64,000 nt of DNA from Amycolatopsis mongoliensis (GCF_030285665.1 NZ_CP127295.1:7936001-8000000); one strand, 5' to 3'. Shown: positions 7,465-14,947, counted from the first letter of the stretch. Notes: generated by a model not told the origin, from the letters alone. Translations and numbers: made by a program.

Positions 7465-7793
7465 GCACCGCCGTGGACGACGACCTCTGGTCGGCGATCG
7501 GCGACCCCACCCGCCGCCGGATGCTCGACCTGCTCCTCGCCGAAGGAAGCGGAACCGCCACCAGCCTGAGCGAGCACCTCCCGGTGACCCGCCAAGCCGT
7601 CGCGAAACACCTCACCGTCCTCGACCGCGTCGGCCTCGTGCACGCCACCGCCGCCGGCCGCGAGAAACAGTACCGCGTCGACGAAGCCCAGCTGGCCCGC
7701 GCCATCGCCCAGCTCGCCGACGTCGGCGCCGCCTGGGACGCCCGGCTCCGCCGCATCAAGCGCATCGCCGAGACCATCCAGAAGAACCTGTAG
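7461..7793 (+). CDS. ArsR-family winged-helix repressor
   Basis: 110 residues, GTG start overlapping the upstream stop. The winged helix is typical: WSAIGDPTRRRMLDLLLAEG, then LSEHLPVTRQAVAKHLTVLD and the wing GLVHATAAGREKQYRVDEAQ. There is no cysteine in the alpha-3 metal-binding position, so it is not an arsenic/cadmium sensor of the classical kind. It belongs to the subgroup genetically tied to SRPBCC/AHSA1 proteins. The two GCAAC-N5-GTTGC sites at the operon promoter are its likely binding sites, giving negative autoregulation of all three genes. Confidence 0.9.
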   Translation: MSTAVDDDLWSAIGDPTRRRMLDLLLAEGSGTATSLSEHLPVTRQAVAKHLTVLDRVGLVHATAAGREKQYRVDEAQLARAIAQLADVGAAWDARLRRIKRIAETIQKNL

Positions 7794-7805
7794 AGAGGAC
7801 CGGAA

Positions 7806-8246
7806 ATGGACATCCTGCACCGCATCGGCATCGAGAAGTCTTCGCCGGAGAAGGTCTACGACGCGATCACCACCCTCGACGGCCTGTCGGACTGGTGGAC
7901 CGAGAAGACCGTGGGGGACACCGGCCTCGGCGGCGTGATCGCGTTCCGCTTCATCCCGGGCGGGTTCGACATGAAGGTCATCGAACTCGACCCGGGCCGG
8001 CTCGTCCGCTGGGAGGTCGTGGACGGACCGCCGGAGTGGATCGGCACGACGATCCGGTGGGAGCTCGAGCAGCGCGGCGACTACACGATCGCCTTGTTCA
8101 AGCACGAAGGCTGGCGCGAGCCGGTGGAGTTCATGCACCACTGCAGCACCAAGTGGGCCATCTACCTGATGAGCCTCAAGCAGCTCGTCGAGACCGGGGA
8201 AGGTGCCCCGAGCCCGCGGGACGTGATGATCAGCGACTGGCACTGA
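7806..8246 (+). CDS. SRPBCC-domain protein, third gene of the ArsR operon
   Basis: 146 residues. MDILHRIGIEKSSPEKVYDA, GLSDWWTEKTVGDTGLGGVI and the C-terminal helix TKWAIYLMSLKQLVETGEGA match the SRPBCC superfamily. It is paralogous in fold, but clearly not in close sequence, to the first gene of the operon. RBS AGAGAGGA precedes the ATG, 12 bp after arsR. Probably binds a hydrophobic small molecule in the cytoplasm. Confidence 0.82.
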   Translation: MDILHRIGIEKSSPEKVYDAITTLDGLSDWWTEKTVGDTGLGGVIAFRFIPGGFDMKVIELDPGRLVRWEVVDGPPEWIGTTIRWELEQRGDYTIALFKHEGWREPVEFMHHCSTKWAIYLMSLKQLVETGEGAPSPRDVMISDWH

Positions 8247-8256
8247 CATTACTTGA

Positions 8257-8272
8257 CATAATGTACATTATC
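8257..8272. repeat. Palindrome CATAAT-GTAC-ATTATC (copy 1 of a paired motif)
   Basis: ATAATGTACATTAT (8258-8271) is a perfect 14-bp palindrome, AT-rich in a GC-rich genome, just after the SRPBCC stop. A related motif CATAAT-TGCC-ATTATG is at 8735-8750. TTGACA (8253-8258) overlaps its left edge. Likely a regulator or recombinase site. Confidence 0.6.
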
Positions 8273-8480
8273 GGCACTTTGGAGTACGCAGTGGCGGGAG
8301 GCCGGGAGGGGCTGAAGCCGGGTTCCCGGGAGGTGGGTTCGGATCGGTTCGGTTCGTCAGGACGGCTCCTGCTGAGGTTTCTCTCCGGGTGTCCTCTCCC
8401 GTAACGGCCACCAGGCGCTCCTGAGGACGCCGTTCGGAGGGCGCAGGAGCATCCCCTGAAGCCGTGGATCCGATGCGCCG
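8273..8480. other. Gene-free stretch with possible structured RNA
   Basis: No open frame here has convincing codon use. The stretch has several short G/C-rich dyads, the clearest being GCTCCTG (8417-8423) with CAGGAGC (8444-8450). It could be a structured RNA, a gene remnant or insertion debris. I see no promoter or gene that I can name. Confidence 0.3.
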
Positions 8481-8525
8481 TCACCCGACCTAAAAACGTC
8501 ACGGTGACGAAACTAGGTCGGGTGA
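8481..8525. repeat. Nested perfect inverted repeat upstream of the recombinase
   Basis: TCACCCGACCTA (8481-8492) is perfectly complementary to TAGGTCGGGTGA (8514-8525). Inside the loop is a second dyad, CGTCAC (8497-8502) and GTGACG (8504-8509). It reads almost the same on both strands over 45 bp. It may be a transposon end or miniature element, a recombination site, or a transcription terminator. Confidence 0.65.
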
Positions 8526-8722
8526 TCCATCGTTCAAGCGGCGGATGGCGAGGTTGTCCGCCGCCGACTCGCTGACGACTGTTCACACCAGCGTCCTCAG
8601 GCGCCCTCAATGCTCGAACATATGTGCGCACCCCCGTCGGTCGCAGTTAGAGGGGTCGAATTCGGGCCTGAATCGCCTCTTGAAGAGACTGGGATCCCCC
8701 GGGAGACCATTCCGGACGAAAC

Positions 8723-8762
8723 CGACATTTCATGCATAATTGCCATTATGCATGAAATGTCG
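8723..8762. repeat. 40-bp perfect inverted repeat just before the recombinase gene
   Basis: An 18-bp arm (8723-8740) and its exact complement (8745-8762) are separated by TGCC. The centre is CATAAT-TGCC-ATTATG, matching the palindrome at 8257-8272. It ends ~50 bp before the recombinase ATG and is strongly AT-rich compared with its surroundings. Either an autoregulatory operator or a recombination site; perfect 18-bp arms are longer than most operators need. Confidence 0.7.
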
Positions 8763-8812
8763 CAGGGGACCCGGCGACCGGAATCGTCGGTGGTGTGCGG
8801 TACAAGATCCGC

Positions 8813-9775
8813 ATGAAGGTTTCCGAGGCCCAGCAAGCCTTCTTCGCGGCCCGACGGCCCCGCAAGGACTCTCCGCACACCACCGACGCCTACCGCCGTG
8901 ACCTCGCCGGGATCACCACTCTCCTGGTTTCGGAGCTCGGCCGCCCGGCCGACGCCCTGGACGTCACGGATCTGACCGGGCCGGCGCTGAGGGCGGTGTT
9001 CGGCGTGTTCGCGGACGGGCACGCCAAGAGCTCGGTGCTGCGCGCCTGGTCGACGTGGAACCAGTTCCTGACGTTCTGTGTGGCCGACGGGCTGCTGGAG
9101 GGCAACCCGATGGGCGCGGTGGCGCGGCCGCGGACGCCGGCGTTGACGCCGAAGCCGTTGCGGGGTGAGGAAACCCCGGAGCAGCTGTTGTCGGCGGCGG
9201 CCGCCGGTTCGCGGCGTGCACGGGACCCGTGGCCCGAGCGGGACGTGCTGGTGATCGCGCTGGGGCTGGTGGCGGGCTTGCGGGCGGCGGAGATGCGGGC
9301 GCTGACGGGGCGATCGCTGGTGGGGCGGGCGGGTGAGCTGCGGTTGCACGTGAAGGGCAAGGGCAGCCGGGACCGGTCGATCCCGGTGCAGCCGGTGCTG
9401 GCGGAGCTGATCGAGCGGTACCGGGAGTCGTGCCGGGTGCGGTTCCCGAGTGCGCGGTTCTCCCCTGGTTCGCCGTTGCTGCTGGACCGGGCCGGTGAGC
9501 CGATCGGGCGGGGCGCGCTGGAGTACCTGGTGAAGTCGTGTTATCGCGGGGCGGGGTTGCACGACCGGGTGCCAGCGGGGGCGAACCTGCACGCGTTGCG
9601 GCACACGTTCGCGACGAGGCTGGCGGAGGACGGGGCGACGGCTTCGGAGATCATGGCGTTGCTGGGGCACGCGAGCCTGGCGACGAGTCAGAACTACATC
9701 GAGGCGACGGGCAGGGAGCAACGCGCGGCGGCGGCGAGCAACCGGACGTACCGGGCGCTGGACAGTTTGGGCTGA
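8813..9775 (+). CDS. Tyrosine recombinase/integrase (XerC/D-like)
   Basis: 320 residues from the ATG at 8813; a GTG at 8795 would add six residues. Residues ~1-100 are the SAM-like core-binding domain; ~115-320 are the catalytic domain. All catalytic residues are visible: Arg157 in GLVAGLRAAE, Lys183 in KGKGSRDRSIPV, His260/Arg263 in HALRHTFATRL, His286 in LLGHASLATS and the nucleophile Tyr295 in QNYIEA. It is an active-looking recombinase but not recognisably chromosomal XerC or XerD from its neighbours. It is flanked by unusual inverted repeats on both sides (8257-8762 and 9774-9829), which could be substrates. No phage or plasmid genes adjoin it. Confidence 0.88.
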   Translation: MKVSEAQQAFFAARRPRKDSPHTTDAYRRDLAGITTLLVSELGRPADALDVTDLTGPALRAVFGVFADGHAKSSVLRAWSTWNQFLTFCVADGLLEGNPMGAVARPRTPALTPKPLRGEETPEQLLSAAAAGSRRARDPWPERDVLVIALGLVAGLRAAEMRALTGRSLVGRAGELRLHVKGKGSRDRSIPVQPVLAELIERYRESCRVRFPSARFSPGSPLLLDRAGEPIGRGALEYLVKSCYRGAGLHDRVPAGANLHALRHTFATRLAEDGATASEIMALLGHASLATSQNYIEATGREQRAAAASNRTYRALDSLG

Positions 9776-9829
9776 GCTGTCGTGAGTGGTAATTGGGGTT
9801 CTAACCCGAATTACCACTCACGACAGCTC
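9774..9829. terminator. Long hairpin between recombinase and zinc-finger genes (bidirectional terminator or repeat)
   Basis: Left arm from 9774 and right arm to 9829 pair over about 26 bp: AGCTGTCGTGAGTGGTAATT on the left is exactly complementary to the right end. An inner GGGTT/AACCC stem closes on a two-base loop after one G-G mismatch. It overlaps the recombinase stop codon and separates two convergent genes. No T-tract follows. It could be a terminator or a dispersed palindromic repeat. Confidence 0.7.
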
Positions 9830-9845
9830 TCCCCTGTGCGGGTGG

Positions 9846-10250
9846 TCAGCGGAGCTGTTCGAGGTCTTTGGCGGCGCGGGCGATCTCTTCGGCCAGGCCG
9901 CGGAGTTCTCGGGGGTCGGCGCCGTCGTCGACCGCGGTGACGATGTCTTCGGCCGCGCAGCGCAGCTGGAAGAGGCGGTCCTGGAGGGCGGCGATCTCGG
10001 TGTCGGAGAGCACCACGGCGTCTTCGGGCAAGCCGCTTCGCTGCAACGCGGTCCGGCGTTCGTAGGCGCGTTGGCGGCAGGACTGGCCGCAGTACCGCCG
10101 TCGCCGGCCGACGTTGCCCGCTTCGGGCAGGCGGCGGCCGCACCAGCCGCAGTGCTTCGGGGCGCCGCGGCGGGCGGGTACGGGTTCGAGCTGGGTCAGT
10201 TCGGCGGCTTCCCTCACCCGGGAGACCATAGCTGGCCACCGGTTGCTCAT
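9846..10250 (-). CDS. Small zinc-finger-like protein, uncharacterised
   Basis: 134 residues from the ATG at 10250, or 127 from the ATG at 10229. Near residues 35-65 is a probable treble-clef zinc site, HCGWCGRRLPEAGN followed by RRRRYCGQSCRQRAYERR, giving CxxC and CxxxC pairs with many arginines. The C-terminal half is a long helix with heptad-like spacing (EIAALQDRLFQLRCAAEDIV). Proteins with this CGQSCRQRAYE signature are common in actinobacteria and have no assigned role; nucleic-acid binding is plausible. It is divergent from the GDPD gene. Confidence 0.7.
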   Translation of the reverse strand: MSNRWPAMVSRVREAAELTQLEPVPARRGAPKHCGWCGRRLPEAGNVGRRRRYCGQSCRQRAYERRTALQRSGLPEDAVVLSDTEIAALQDRLFQLRCAAEDIVTAVDDGADPRELRGLAEEIARAAKDLEQLR

Positions 10251-10283
10251 GCCGGGGTCATGGCGGAAGGGCACACTTGGGGG

Positions 10284-11075
10284 ATGCAGGCGTCGTTTCC
10301 GTACCTGGCCGATCCGCTCCCCCGTGCCTTCGCCCACCGGGGGTGGCACCTCGACGAGCTCGACGGTCTCGAGAACTCGCTGCCGGCGTTCCGGCGGGCG
10401 TGTGAGGAGGGGTACCGGTACCTCGAGACGGACGTGCACGCGACGGCGGACGGTGTCGTGGTCGTGCACCACGACGCGAACCTGGACCGGACGACCGACG
10501 GGTCGGGGCCGATCGCGACGCAGACGTGGGAGCAGCTGAAGAACGTCAAAGTGGGCGGGAAGGCTCCGCTGTCGCGGCTGGAGGACGTTCTGGAGGAGCT
10601 GCCGAACGCGCGGTTCAACATCGACGTGAAGGCCAACCAGGCGGTGGCGCCGTTCGTGGAGGTGCTGGAGCGGACCGGGGCGCACGACCGGGTGGCGGCG
10701 GCGGCGTTTTCGGACGCGCGGCTGGTCCGGTTGCGGAAGCTGGCGGGGCCGAAGCTGGTGACGGCGATGGGGCCGCGATCGGCGCTGGCGCTGTGGGTGC
10801 GAGGGAAGCTGCCGCTGCTGCCCCTCGGGCGGCTGGTGCTGGGCGCGATGGCGCAGGTGCCGGTGCGGCAGGGGGCGCTGCGGGTGGTGGACAAGGCGTT
10901 CCTGTCGATCGCGGGGCGGTCCGGGATCGAGGTGCACACGTGGACGATCGATGATCCGGCGGAGATGCGGATGTTGCTGGACCTGGGGGTGCACGGGATC
11001 GTGACGGACCGCCCGGACCTGTTGCGCGAGGTGCTGATCGAGCGCGGCTCCTGGCCGCGGTCCCAGGAGCCGTGA
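10284..11075 (+). CDS. Glycerophosphodiester phosphodiesterase
   Basis: 263 residues from the ATG at 10284, which has a G-rich RBS; an in-frame ATG at 10260 is an alternative. The GDPD TIM barrel is clear: AFAHRGWHLDELDGLENSLP holds the catalytic HRG and the metal-binding E-N pair, and YLETDVHATADGVVVVHHDA gives ExD and the second catalytic His in HHD. HTWTIDDPAEMRMLLDLGVH and GIVTDRPDLLREVL are the C-terminal hallmarks. There is no signal peptide, so it is probably cytoplasmic. It hydrolyses glycerophosphodiesters to glycerol-3-phosphate and an alcohol. Convergent with the Rpf-like gene, 3 bp apart. Confidence 0.92.
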   Translation: MQASFPYLADPLPRAFAHRGWHLDELDGLENSLPAFRRACEEGYRYLETDVHATADGVVVVHHDANLDRTTDGSGPIATQTWEQLKNVKVGGKAPLSRLEDVLEELPNARFNIDVKANQAVAPFVEVLERTGAHDRVAAAAFSDARLVRLRKLAGPKLVTAMGPRSALALWVRGKLPLLPLGRLVLGAMAQVPVRQGALRVVDKAFLSIAGRSGIEVHTWTIDDPAEMRMLLDLGVHGIVTDRPDLLREVLIERGSWPRSQEP

Positions 11076-11078
11076 GCG

Positions 11079-11747
11079 TCAGCGGGGTGGTTTGCCGTTC
11101 CAGGCGGCGTCCCAGGTCTTGGGGCCGAGCAGGCCGCTGTCTTTGATGCCGTTGGCGCGTTGGAGGTCGAGGACGGCGGTCTTCGTCTTGTCGTAGTAGC
11201 AGCCGGTGCCGGTGAAGCCGTAGCCGAAGGCGTTCATGCGGAGCTGGAAGGCCTTGAGCGGGGCGGCGCAGTCGCCGTACTGGTAGACGACGCCGGGCCA
11301 TGCGGGTTTCGGGCCGCCCGGTGCCGGCGGCGGGGTGGGCAGGCCTTCGCCGCCGATGTAGGCGGATTCGGCGTAGGTGGGGACGCGCTTGCTGCGGGCG
11401 TCGGCGTCGCCGGCGAGCTTGAGCATGCCGGCGCACTGCCAGGGCTGCCAGCCGCGCATGCGGTAGAGGTAGAGGGCTCGGTAGTCCTGTTCGGCGGGTG
11501 CGGCCTGGTCGGGGCGGCCGGTGCCGCCGACGCTGCGCCAGGTGGGCAGGTCGAACTGGTAGGCGCCGTAGTAGCCGTTGCCGGTGTTGGTGGCGTAGCG
11601 GCCGCTCGACTCGCACATGCGGAGCTTGGCCCAGGCCGTCGACGCGGGGTCCGCGGAGGCGACGGCGGGGACGGTGAGCTGCAGACCCAGGGCGGCGATG
11701 GCGAGAAGCAGGGTTCTCGCGGCGGTGCGTCTCCGGTTGTGGATCAT
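11079..11747 (-). CDS. Secreted Rpf/transglycosylase-like protein with C-terminal peptidoglycan-binding domain
   Basis: 222 residues from the ATG at 11747. A signal peptide covers ~residues 1-32 (RRRTAARTLLLAIAALGLQL then cleavage near VASADP). Next is a transglycosylase-like Rpf domain: WAKLRMCESSGRYATNTGNG with the conserved catalytic Glu after Cys, then YYGAYQFDLPTWRSVGGTG. After a Pro-rich linker comes a peptidoglycan-binding-type repeat (FQLRMNAFGYGFTGTGCYYD and DLQRANGIKDSGLLGPKTWD). It cleaves cell-wall glycan outside the cell and may promote growth resumption. Upstream lies ~240 bp of non-coding DNA shared with the divergent MFS gene; I looked for a c-di-AMP riboswitch there and could not support one. 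Confidence 0.88.
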   Translation of the reverse strand: MIHNRRRTAARTLLLAIAALGLQLTVPAVASADPASTAWAKLRMCESSGRYATNTGNGYYGAYQFDLPTWRSVGGTGRPDQAAPAEQDYRALYLYRMRGWQPWQCAGMLKLAGDADARSKRVPTYAESAYIGGEGLPTPPPAPGGPKPAWPGVVYQYGDCAAPLKAFQLRMNAFGYGFTGTGCYYDKTKTAVLDLQRANGIKDSGLLGPKTWDAAWNGKPPR

Positions 11748-11991
11748 GCGAGCACAGTAGGAGCGTGCCCCTTTGACCACAAGAGACACACTCCGCTCTT
11801 CAGTCTCACACGAAACACCATTCACTCCGGTCAGCGACACGCCGTGACGGGCGGACCGTGTTTCGCCCGGAAGTGGCGGATGATCACGAAGCGACGAACC
11901 GGACACGGTTTCGGTGGTCCGTCCGCCGGCGCCGTTACGGCCCAGTAGTCTCCGCGCTGACCTGGACGTTCTTGAGCATGAGGAGCCGTGG

Positions 11992-13392
11992 ATGACGCTG
12001 GCCGGGACGCGCTCGACCAAGCGCGAGCGCTGGGGCTGGTATTTCTACGACTGGGCGAATTCGCCGTTCTATTCGTCGACGACGACGGTGTTCGGCGCGC
12101 TCTCCATGAGCACGATCGCGGCGGCGGACGCGAAAACGAACTTCACCCTTAACGGGGACCGTCCGTGCGTCGACGCGGCCGGCAACGCCGACACGCTGAA
12201 CCACTGCGACGTGACGTTGTTCGGGCTGCACTTCCCCGCCGGCTCGGTGTGGGGCTACCTGCTGTCGGTGGCGACGGTCGTGCAGGTGCTGGTGCTGCCG
12301 ATCGCGGGCGCGGTGGCCGACCGCAGCCACAACAAGCGCCGGATCCTGGGCGGGTTCGCGTTCCTGGGTGCGGCGGCCGCGGCGGCGATGTTCTTCCTGG
12401 CCGGTTCGGACTGGCAGCTGGGTGTGGTGCTGTTCGTCGTCGCGAACATCGGCTACGGCGGTTCGCTGGTCGTCTACTACTCGTTCCTGGTCGACATCGG
12501 CGGGCCGGACGAGCGGGACGGCATCTCGGCGAAGGGCTGGGCGTTCGGGTACCTGGGCGGCGGGCTGGCGCTGGCGTTGCAGCTGGGGTTCTACCTCGGG
12601 CACGACGCCTTCGGGGTGAGCAAGGGCACGGCGGTGCAGATCTGCTTCCTGACCTCGGGGCTGTGGTGGGCGCTGTTCACGTTCCCCGCGGTGCGGGCGC
12701 TCCCCCGCAGGCACACGCCGGTCGACGTCGCGCCGGGGGTGTCGGTGCTGCGTGCGGGGTTCGCGGAGCTGCGGCAGACGATCGTGGCGGCGAAGGCGTA
12801 CCCGTTGACGCTGGCCTTCCTGGGCAGCTACCTGGTCTTCACCGACGGGATCAACACCGTGGTGACGGTGTCGGCGCAGTACGGCAAGGACGAGCTGGGC
12901 TTCGGCGACTCGGTGCTGATCGTGACGATCCTGGTGATCCAGTTCGTCGCGTACCTGGGCGGGACGCTGCACGGGCTGGTGGCGCGGCGGATCGGGGCGA
13001 AGCGGACGATCCTGGGCAGTCTGGTGCTGTGGGTCGTGGTGCTGGCCGGTGCGTACTTCGTGCAGCCGAAGCAGCTGGGGCAGTTCCTGGCGGTGGCCGT
13101 GGGGATCGGGCTGGTGCTGGGCGGGACGAACGCGCTGTCGCGGTCGCTGTTCAGCCAGATGATCCCGGCGGGCAAGGACGCGCAGTACTACTCGCTCTAC
13201 GTCGTGGGTGAGCGCGGGACGTCGTGGCTGGGGCCGCTGGTGTTCGCCGGGGTCGGGCAGGCGACGGGGTCGTTCCGGCTGGCGATCATCGCGCTGGTGA
13301 TCTTCTTCGCGGCGGGCCTGGTGCTGGTCTGGCTGGTGCCGGTGCGGCGCGCGATCGTGGCGGCGGGCAACACACCGCCGGAGGTGCTGTGA
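11992..13392 (+). CDS. MFS transporter, UMF1 (Atg22-like) family
   Basis: 466 residues with ~12 hydrophobic spans. The N-terminal RERWGWYFYDWANSPFYSST is the signature of the UMF1/Atg22-like branch of the major facilitator superfamily, and GAVADRSHNKRRILGGFAFL is the MFS loop 2-3 motif. The start is the ATG at 11992, six bases after AGGAG; the frame extends further upstream without a better start. A short periplasmic loop with DRPCVDAAGNADTLNHCD carries two cysteines. Substrate unknown (fungal Atg22 exports amino acids from vacuoles). Divergent from the Rpf-like gene. Confidence 0.88.
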   Translation: MTLAGTRSTKRERWGWYFYDWANSPFYSSTTTVFGALSMSTIAAADAKTNFTLNGDRPCVDAAGNADTLNHCDVTLFGLHFPAGSVWGYLLSVATVVQVLVLPIAGAVADRSHNKRRILGGFAFLGAAAAAAMFFLAGSDWQLGVVLFVVANIGYGGSLVVYYSFLVDIGGPDERDGISAKGWAFGYLGGGLALALQLGFYLGHDAFGVSKGTAVQICFLTSGLWWALFTFPAVRALPRRHTPVDVAPGVSVLRAGFAELRQTIVAAKAYPLTLAFLGSYLVFTDGINTVVTVSAQYGKDELGFGDSVLIVTILVIQFVAYLGGTLHGLVARRIGAKRTILGSLVLWVVVLAGAYFVQPKQLGQFLAVAVGIGLVLGGTNALSRSLFSQMIPAGKDAQYYSLYVVGERGTSWLGPLVFAGVGQATGSFRLAIIALVIFFAAGLVLVWLVPVRRAIVAAGNTPPEVL

Positions 13393-13494
13393 CGAGGCTC
13401 GATGGGCTGTCACGCGGGGTGGGGTGAGGGCGTGGCGGCCGGTTGGGCCGGGCTGTCCTGAACGAGTGTCCAGACACCGATAGGGTCGGGTGTC

Positions 13495-14259
13495 GTGACC
13501 TTGTTGAACGACCGGGCCGCCGGCCCCGATCCCACCGACGCCCTCTCGTCGGTCCCCGCGGCCGGTTCGCGCCGCGGGACGCCGCCGGTGGGCAGGCTGA
13601 AGTTCTGCTACGGGCCGATGGACTGCGGGAAGTCGACCCTGGCGCTGCAGATCGACCACAACCACGCGCGGCAGGGCCGGCGCGGTCTGGTGCTGGTGCG
13701 TCACGACCGCTCGGGCGCGCCGCAGATCTCGAGCCGGATCGGGCTGAGCCGGCAGGCGGTGGAGGTCGGCGAGGACACCGACGTGCGGGACCTGGTGCGC
13801 CAGGAGTGGGCGCGCGGGCAGCACGTGGACTACGTCGTGGTGGACGAGGCGCAGTTCCTCTCCTCCGGGCAGGTCGACCAGCTGGCGGAGCTGGCCGACG
13901 AGGTCGAGATCGACGTGTACTGCTTCGGCATCGCGACGGACTTCCGGAGCCGGTTGTTCCCGGGAGCCGCTCGCCTGTTCGAACTGGCGGACGAGCTGCA
14001 GCCGGTTCAGGTGGAGGTGTTGTGCTGGTGCGGGCTGCCGGGGCGGTTCAACGCGCGGGTGCTCGACGGCGAGGTCGTACGCGAGGGCGATACCGTGGTG
14101 GTGGCAGATACCGAACAATCCGTAGTTGAATCTTCAGCTTTGGCTGGTTTTGAGGCCGAAAACACTACTGTGCGTTATCAGGTATTGTGCCGTCGCCACT
14201 TTCGATCGGGTGACTTGGGGCCCGTTACTGGTCGTCACGGTCAGTTACGGTTGACCTGA
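13495..14259 (+). CDS. tdk: Thymidine kinase (TK1-type)
   Basis: 254 residues with a ~33-residue non-conserved N-terminal tail. Walker A GPMDCGKST is at residues 40-48 and the Walker B/catalytic DEAQF at 117-121 (Glu118 is the base). The lasso/zinc domain has CWCGLPGRFNARV and the C-terminal CRRH, four probable zinc ligands. It phosphorylates thymidine in the salvage pathway. GTG start at 13495, with a -10-like TAGGGT (13481-13486) so close that the mRNA may be leaderless. The 3' end, from about 14100, abruptly becomes lower in GC with codons rare in this genome, including a TTA leucine codon at 14245-14247. Confidence 0.92.
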   Translation: MTLLNDRAAGPDPTDALSSVPAAGSRRGTPPVGRLKFCYGPMDCGKSTLALQIDHNHARQGRRGLVLVRHDRSGAPQISSRIGLSRQAVEVGEDTDVRDLVRQEWARGQHVDYVVVDEAQFLSSGQVDQLAELADEVEIDVYCFGIATDFRSRLFPGAARLFELADELQPVQVEVLCWCGLPGRFNARVLDGEVVREGDTVVVADTEQSVVESSALAGFEAENTTVRYQVLCRRHFRSGDLGPVTGRHGQLRLT

Positions 14260-14402
14260 CGTGGGTGCCAGTAGCCCATCCGGGGGATATCAGCACTAAG
14301 AAGGCCGTATTGACGTCACGCCGAAGCGCGAAACGCCTCCTACTAGAGGAAGCTGATGCCGTTGGGTGACGCAGCTCATCGTGAGCAACGACATGGCATC
14401 CC

Positions 14403-14429
14403 GGGAATCCTCGGGGGCCCCAAGTCGTT
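14403..14429 (+). promoter_or_regulatory. SigR-type promoter of rbpA
   Basis: GGGAAT (14403-14408) is followed after exactly 18 bp by GTT (14427-14429), the consensus of the thiol-oxidative-stress sigma factor SigR (GGGAAT-N18-GTT). In Streptomyces coelicolor rbpA is a known SigR target, so finding the site here fits. It lies ~57 bp before the rbpA ATG. The rest of 14260-14402 shows no gene. Confidence 0.7.
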
Positions 14430-14485
14430 GCATAGGGTGAGCATCACCCAGGCTCCACCCGGAGCTGACTGAAAGGACCCCCATC

Positions 14486-14833
14486 ATGGCCGACCGTGTT
14501 CTTCGTGGAAGCCGGCTGGGAGCGGTCAGCTACGAGACCGACCGCAACCACGACCTCGCCCCACGCCGCACCGTGCGCTACGCATGCCCGAAGAACCACG
14601 AGTTCGAGGTGCCGTTCTCCGACGACGCCGAGATCCCGACGGTCTGGGAGTGCCGCCTGCACGGCAGTGAGTCGGAGATCGTGGATGGCGGGCAGCCCGA
14701 GCAGAAGAAGGTCAAGCCGCCGCGCACCCACTGGGACATGCTGCTCGAGCGGCGCACGATCCCCGAGCTCGAGGACCTGTTGAACGAACGTCTCGCCGAG
14801 CTGAAGGGCCGGCGGACCTCCCGGTCCGCGTAA
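14486..14833 (+). CDS. rbpA: RNA polymerase-binding protein RbpA
   Basis: 115 residues, the normal RbpA length. MADRVLRGSRLGAVSYETDR with R-x-R-G-x-x-x-G-A-x-S-Y-E is the N-terminal sigma-interacting tail; VRYACPKNHEFEVPFSDDAE starts the core domain; HWDMLLERRTIPELEDLLNE is the sigma-interaction domain. RbpA stabilises the principal sigma factor on RNA polymerase and helps open promoters in actinobacteria. Start ATG at 14486, after GAAAGGA. A SigR-type promoter upstream suggests induction by disulfide stress. A strong terminator hairpin follows. Confidence 0.97.
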   Translation: MADRVLRGSRLGAVSYETDRNHDLAPRRTVRYACPKNHEFEVPFSDDAEIPTVWECRLHGSESEIVDGGQPEQKKVKPPRTHWDMLLERRTIPELEDLLNERLAELKGRRTSRSA

Positions 14834-14876
14834 GCCCCTCCGAGCGTCGGCCCGTAGCCACCGCTCTCACCACAAC

Positions 14877-14915
14877 GGAAAGGCCCCCGCGACCTCCCCC
14901 CGCGGGGGCCTTTCC
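14877..14915 (+). terminator. Intrinsic terminator after rbpA
   Basis: GGAAAGGCCCCCGCG (14877-14891) is perfectly complementary to 14901-14915 across a 9-base loop. It sits 44 bases after the rbpA stop. The GC-rich stem flanked by A and T runs is a classic rho-independent form, apart from the short T run. Confidence 0.85.
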
Positions 14916-14947
14916 CATGTCCGGGCTCGGTCGGGCCCGGGCGCGGT

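Noticed and set aside
8230..8631. 133-codon minus-strand frame in the gene-free region
   Set aside because: Codon use is not gene-like and it runs through the nested inverted repeat.
8610..8816. 68-codon plus-strand frame before the recombinase
   Set aside because: It simply translates the palindrome at 8723-8762 and overlaps the recombinase start; no RBS.
8257..9829. Integrated prophage or plasmid
   Set aside because: Only a recombinase and palindromes are present; no replication, capsid or transfer genes and no tRNA-type attachment site.
11748..11991. c-di-AMP (ydaO-type) riboswitch upstream of the Rpf-like gene
   Set aside because: Expected because many actinobacterial rpf genes have one, but I could not find its conserved blocks on the minus strand here.
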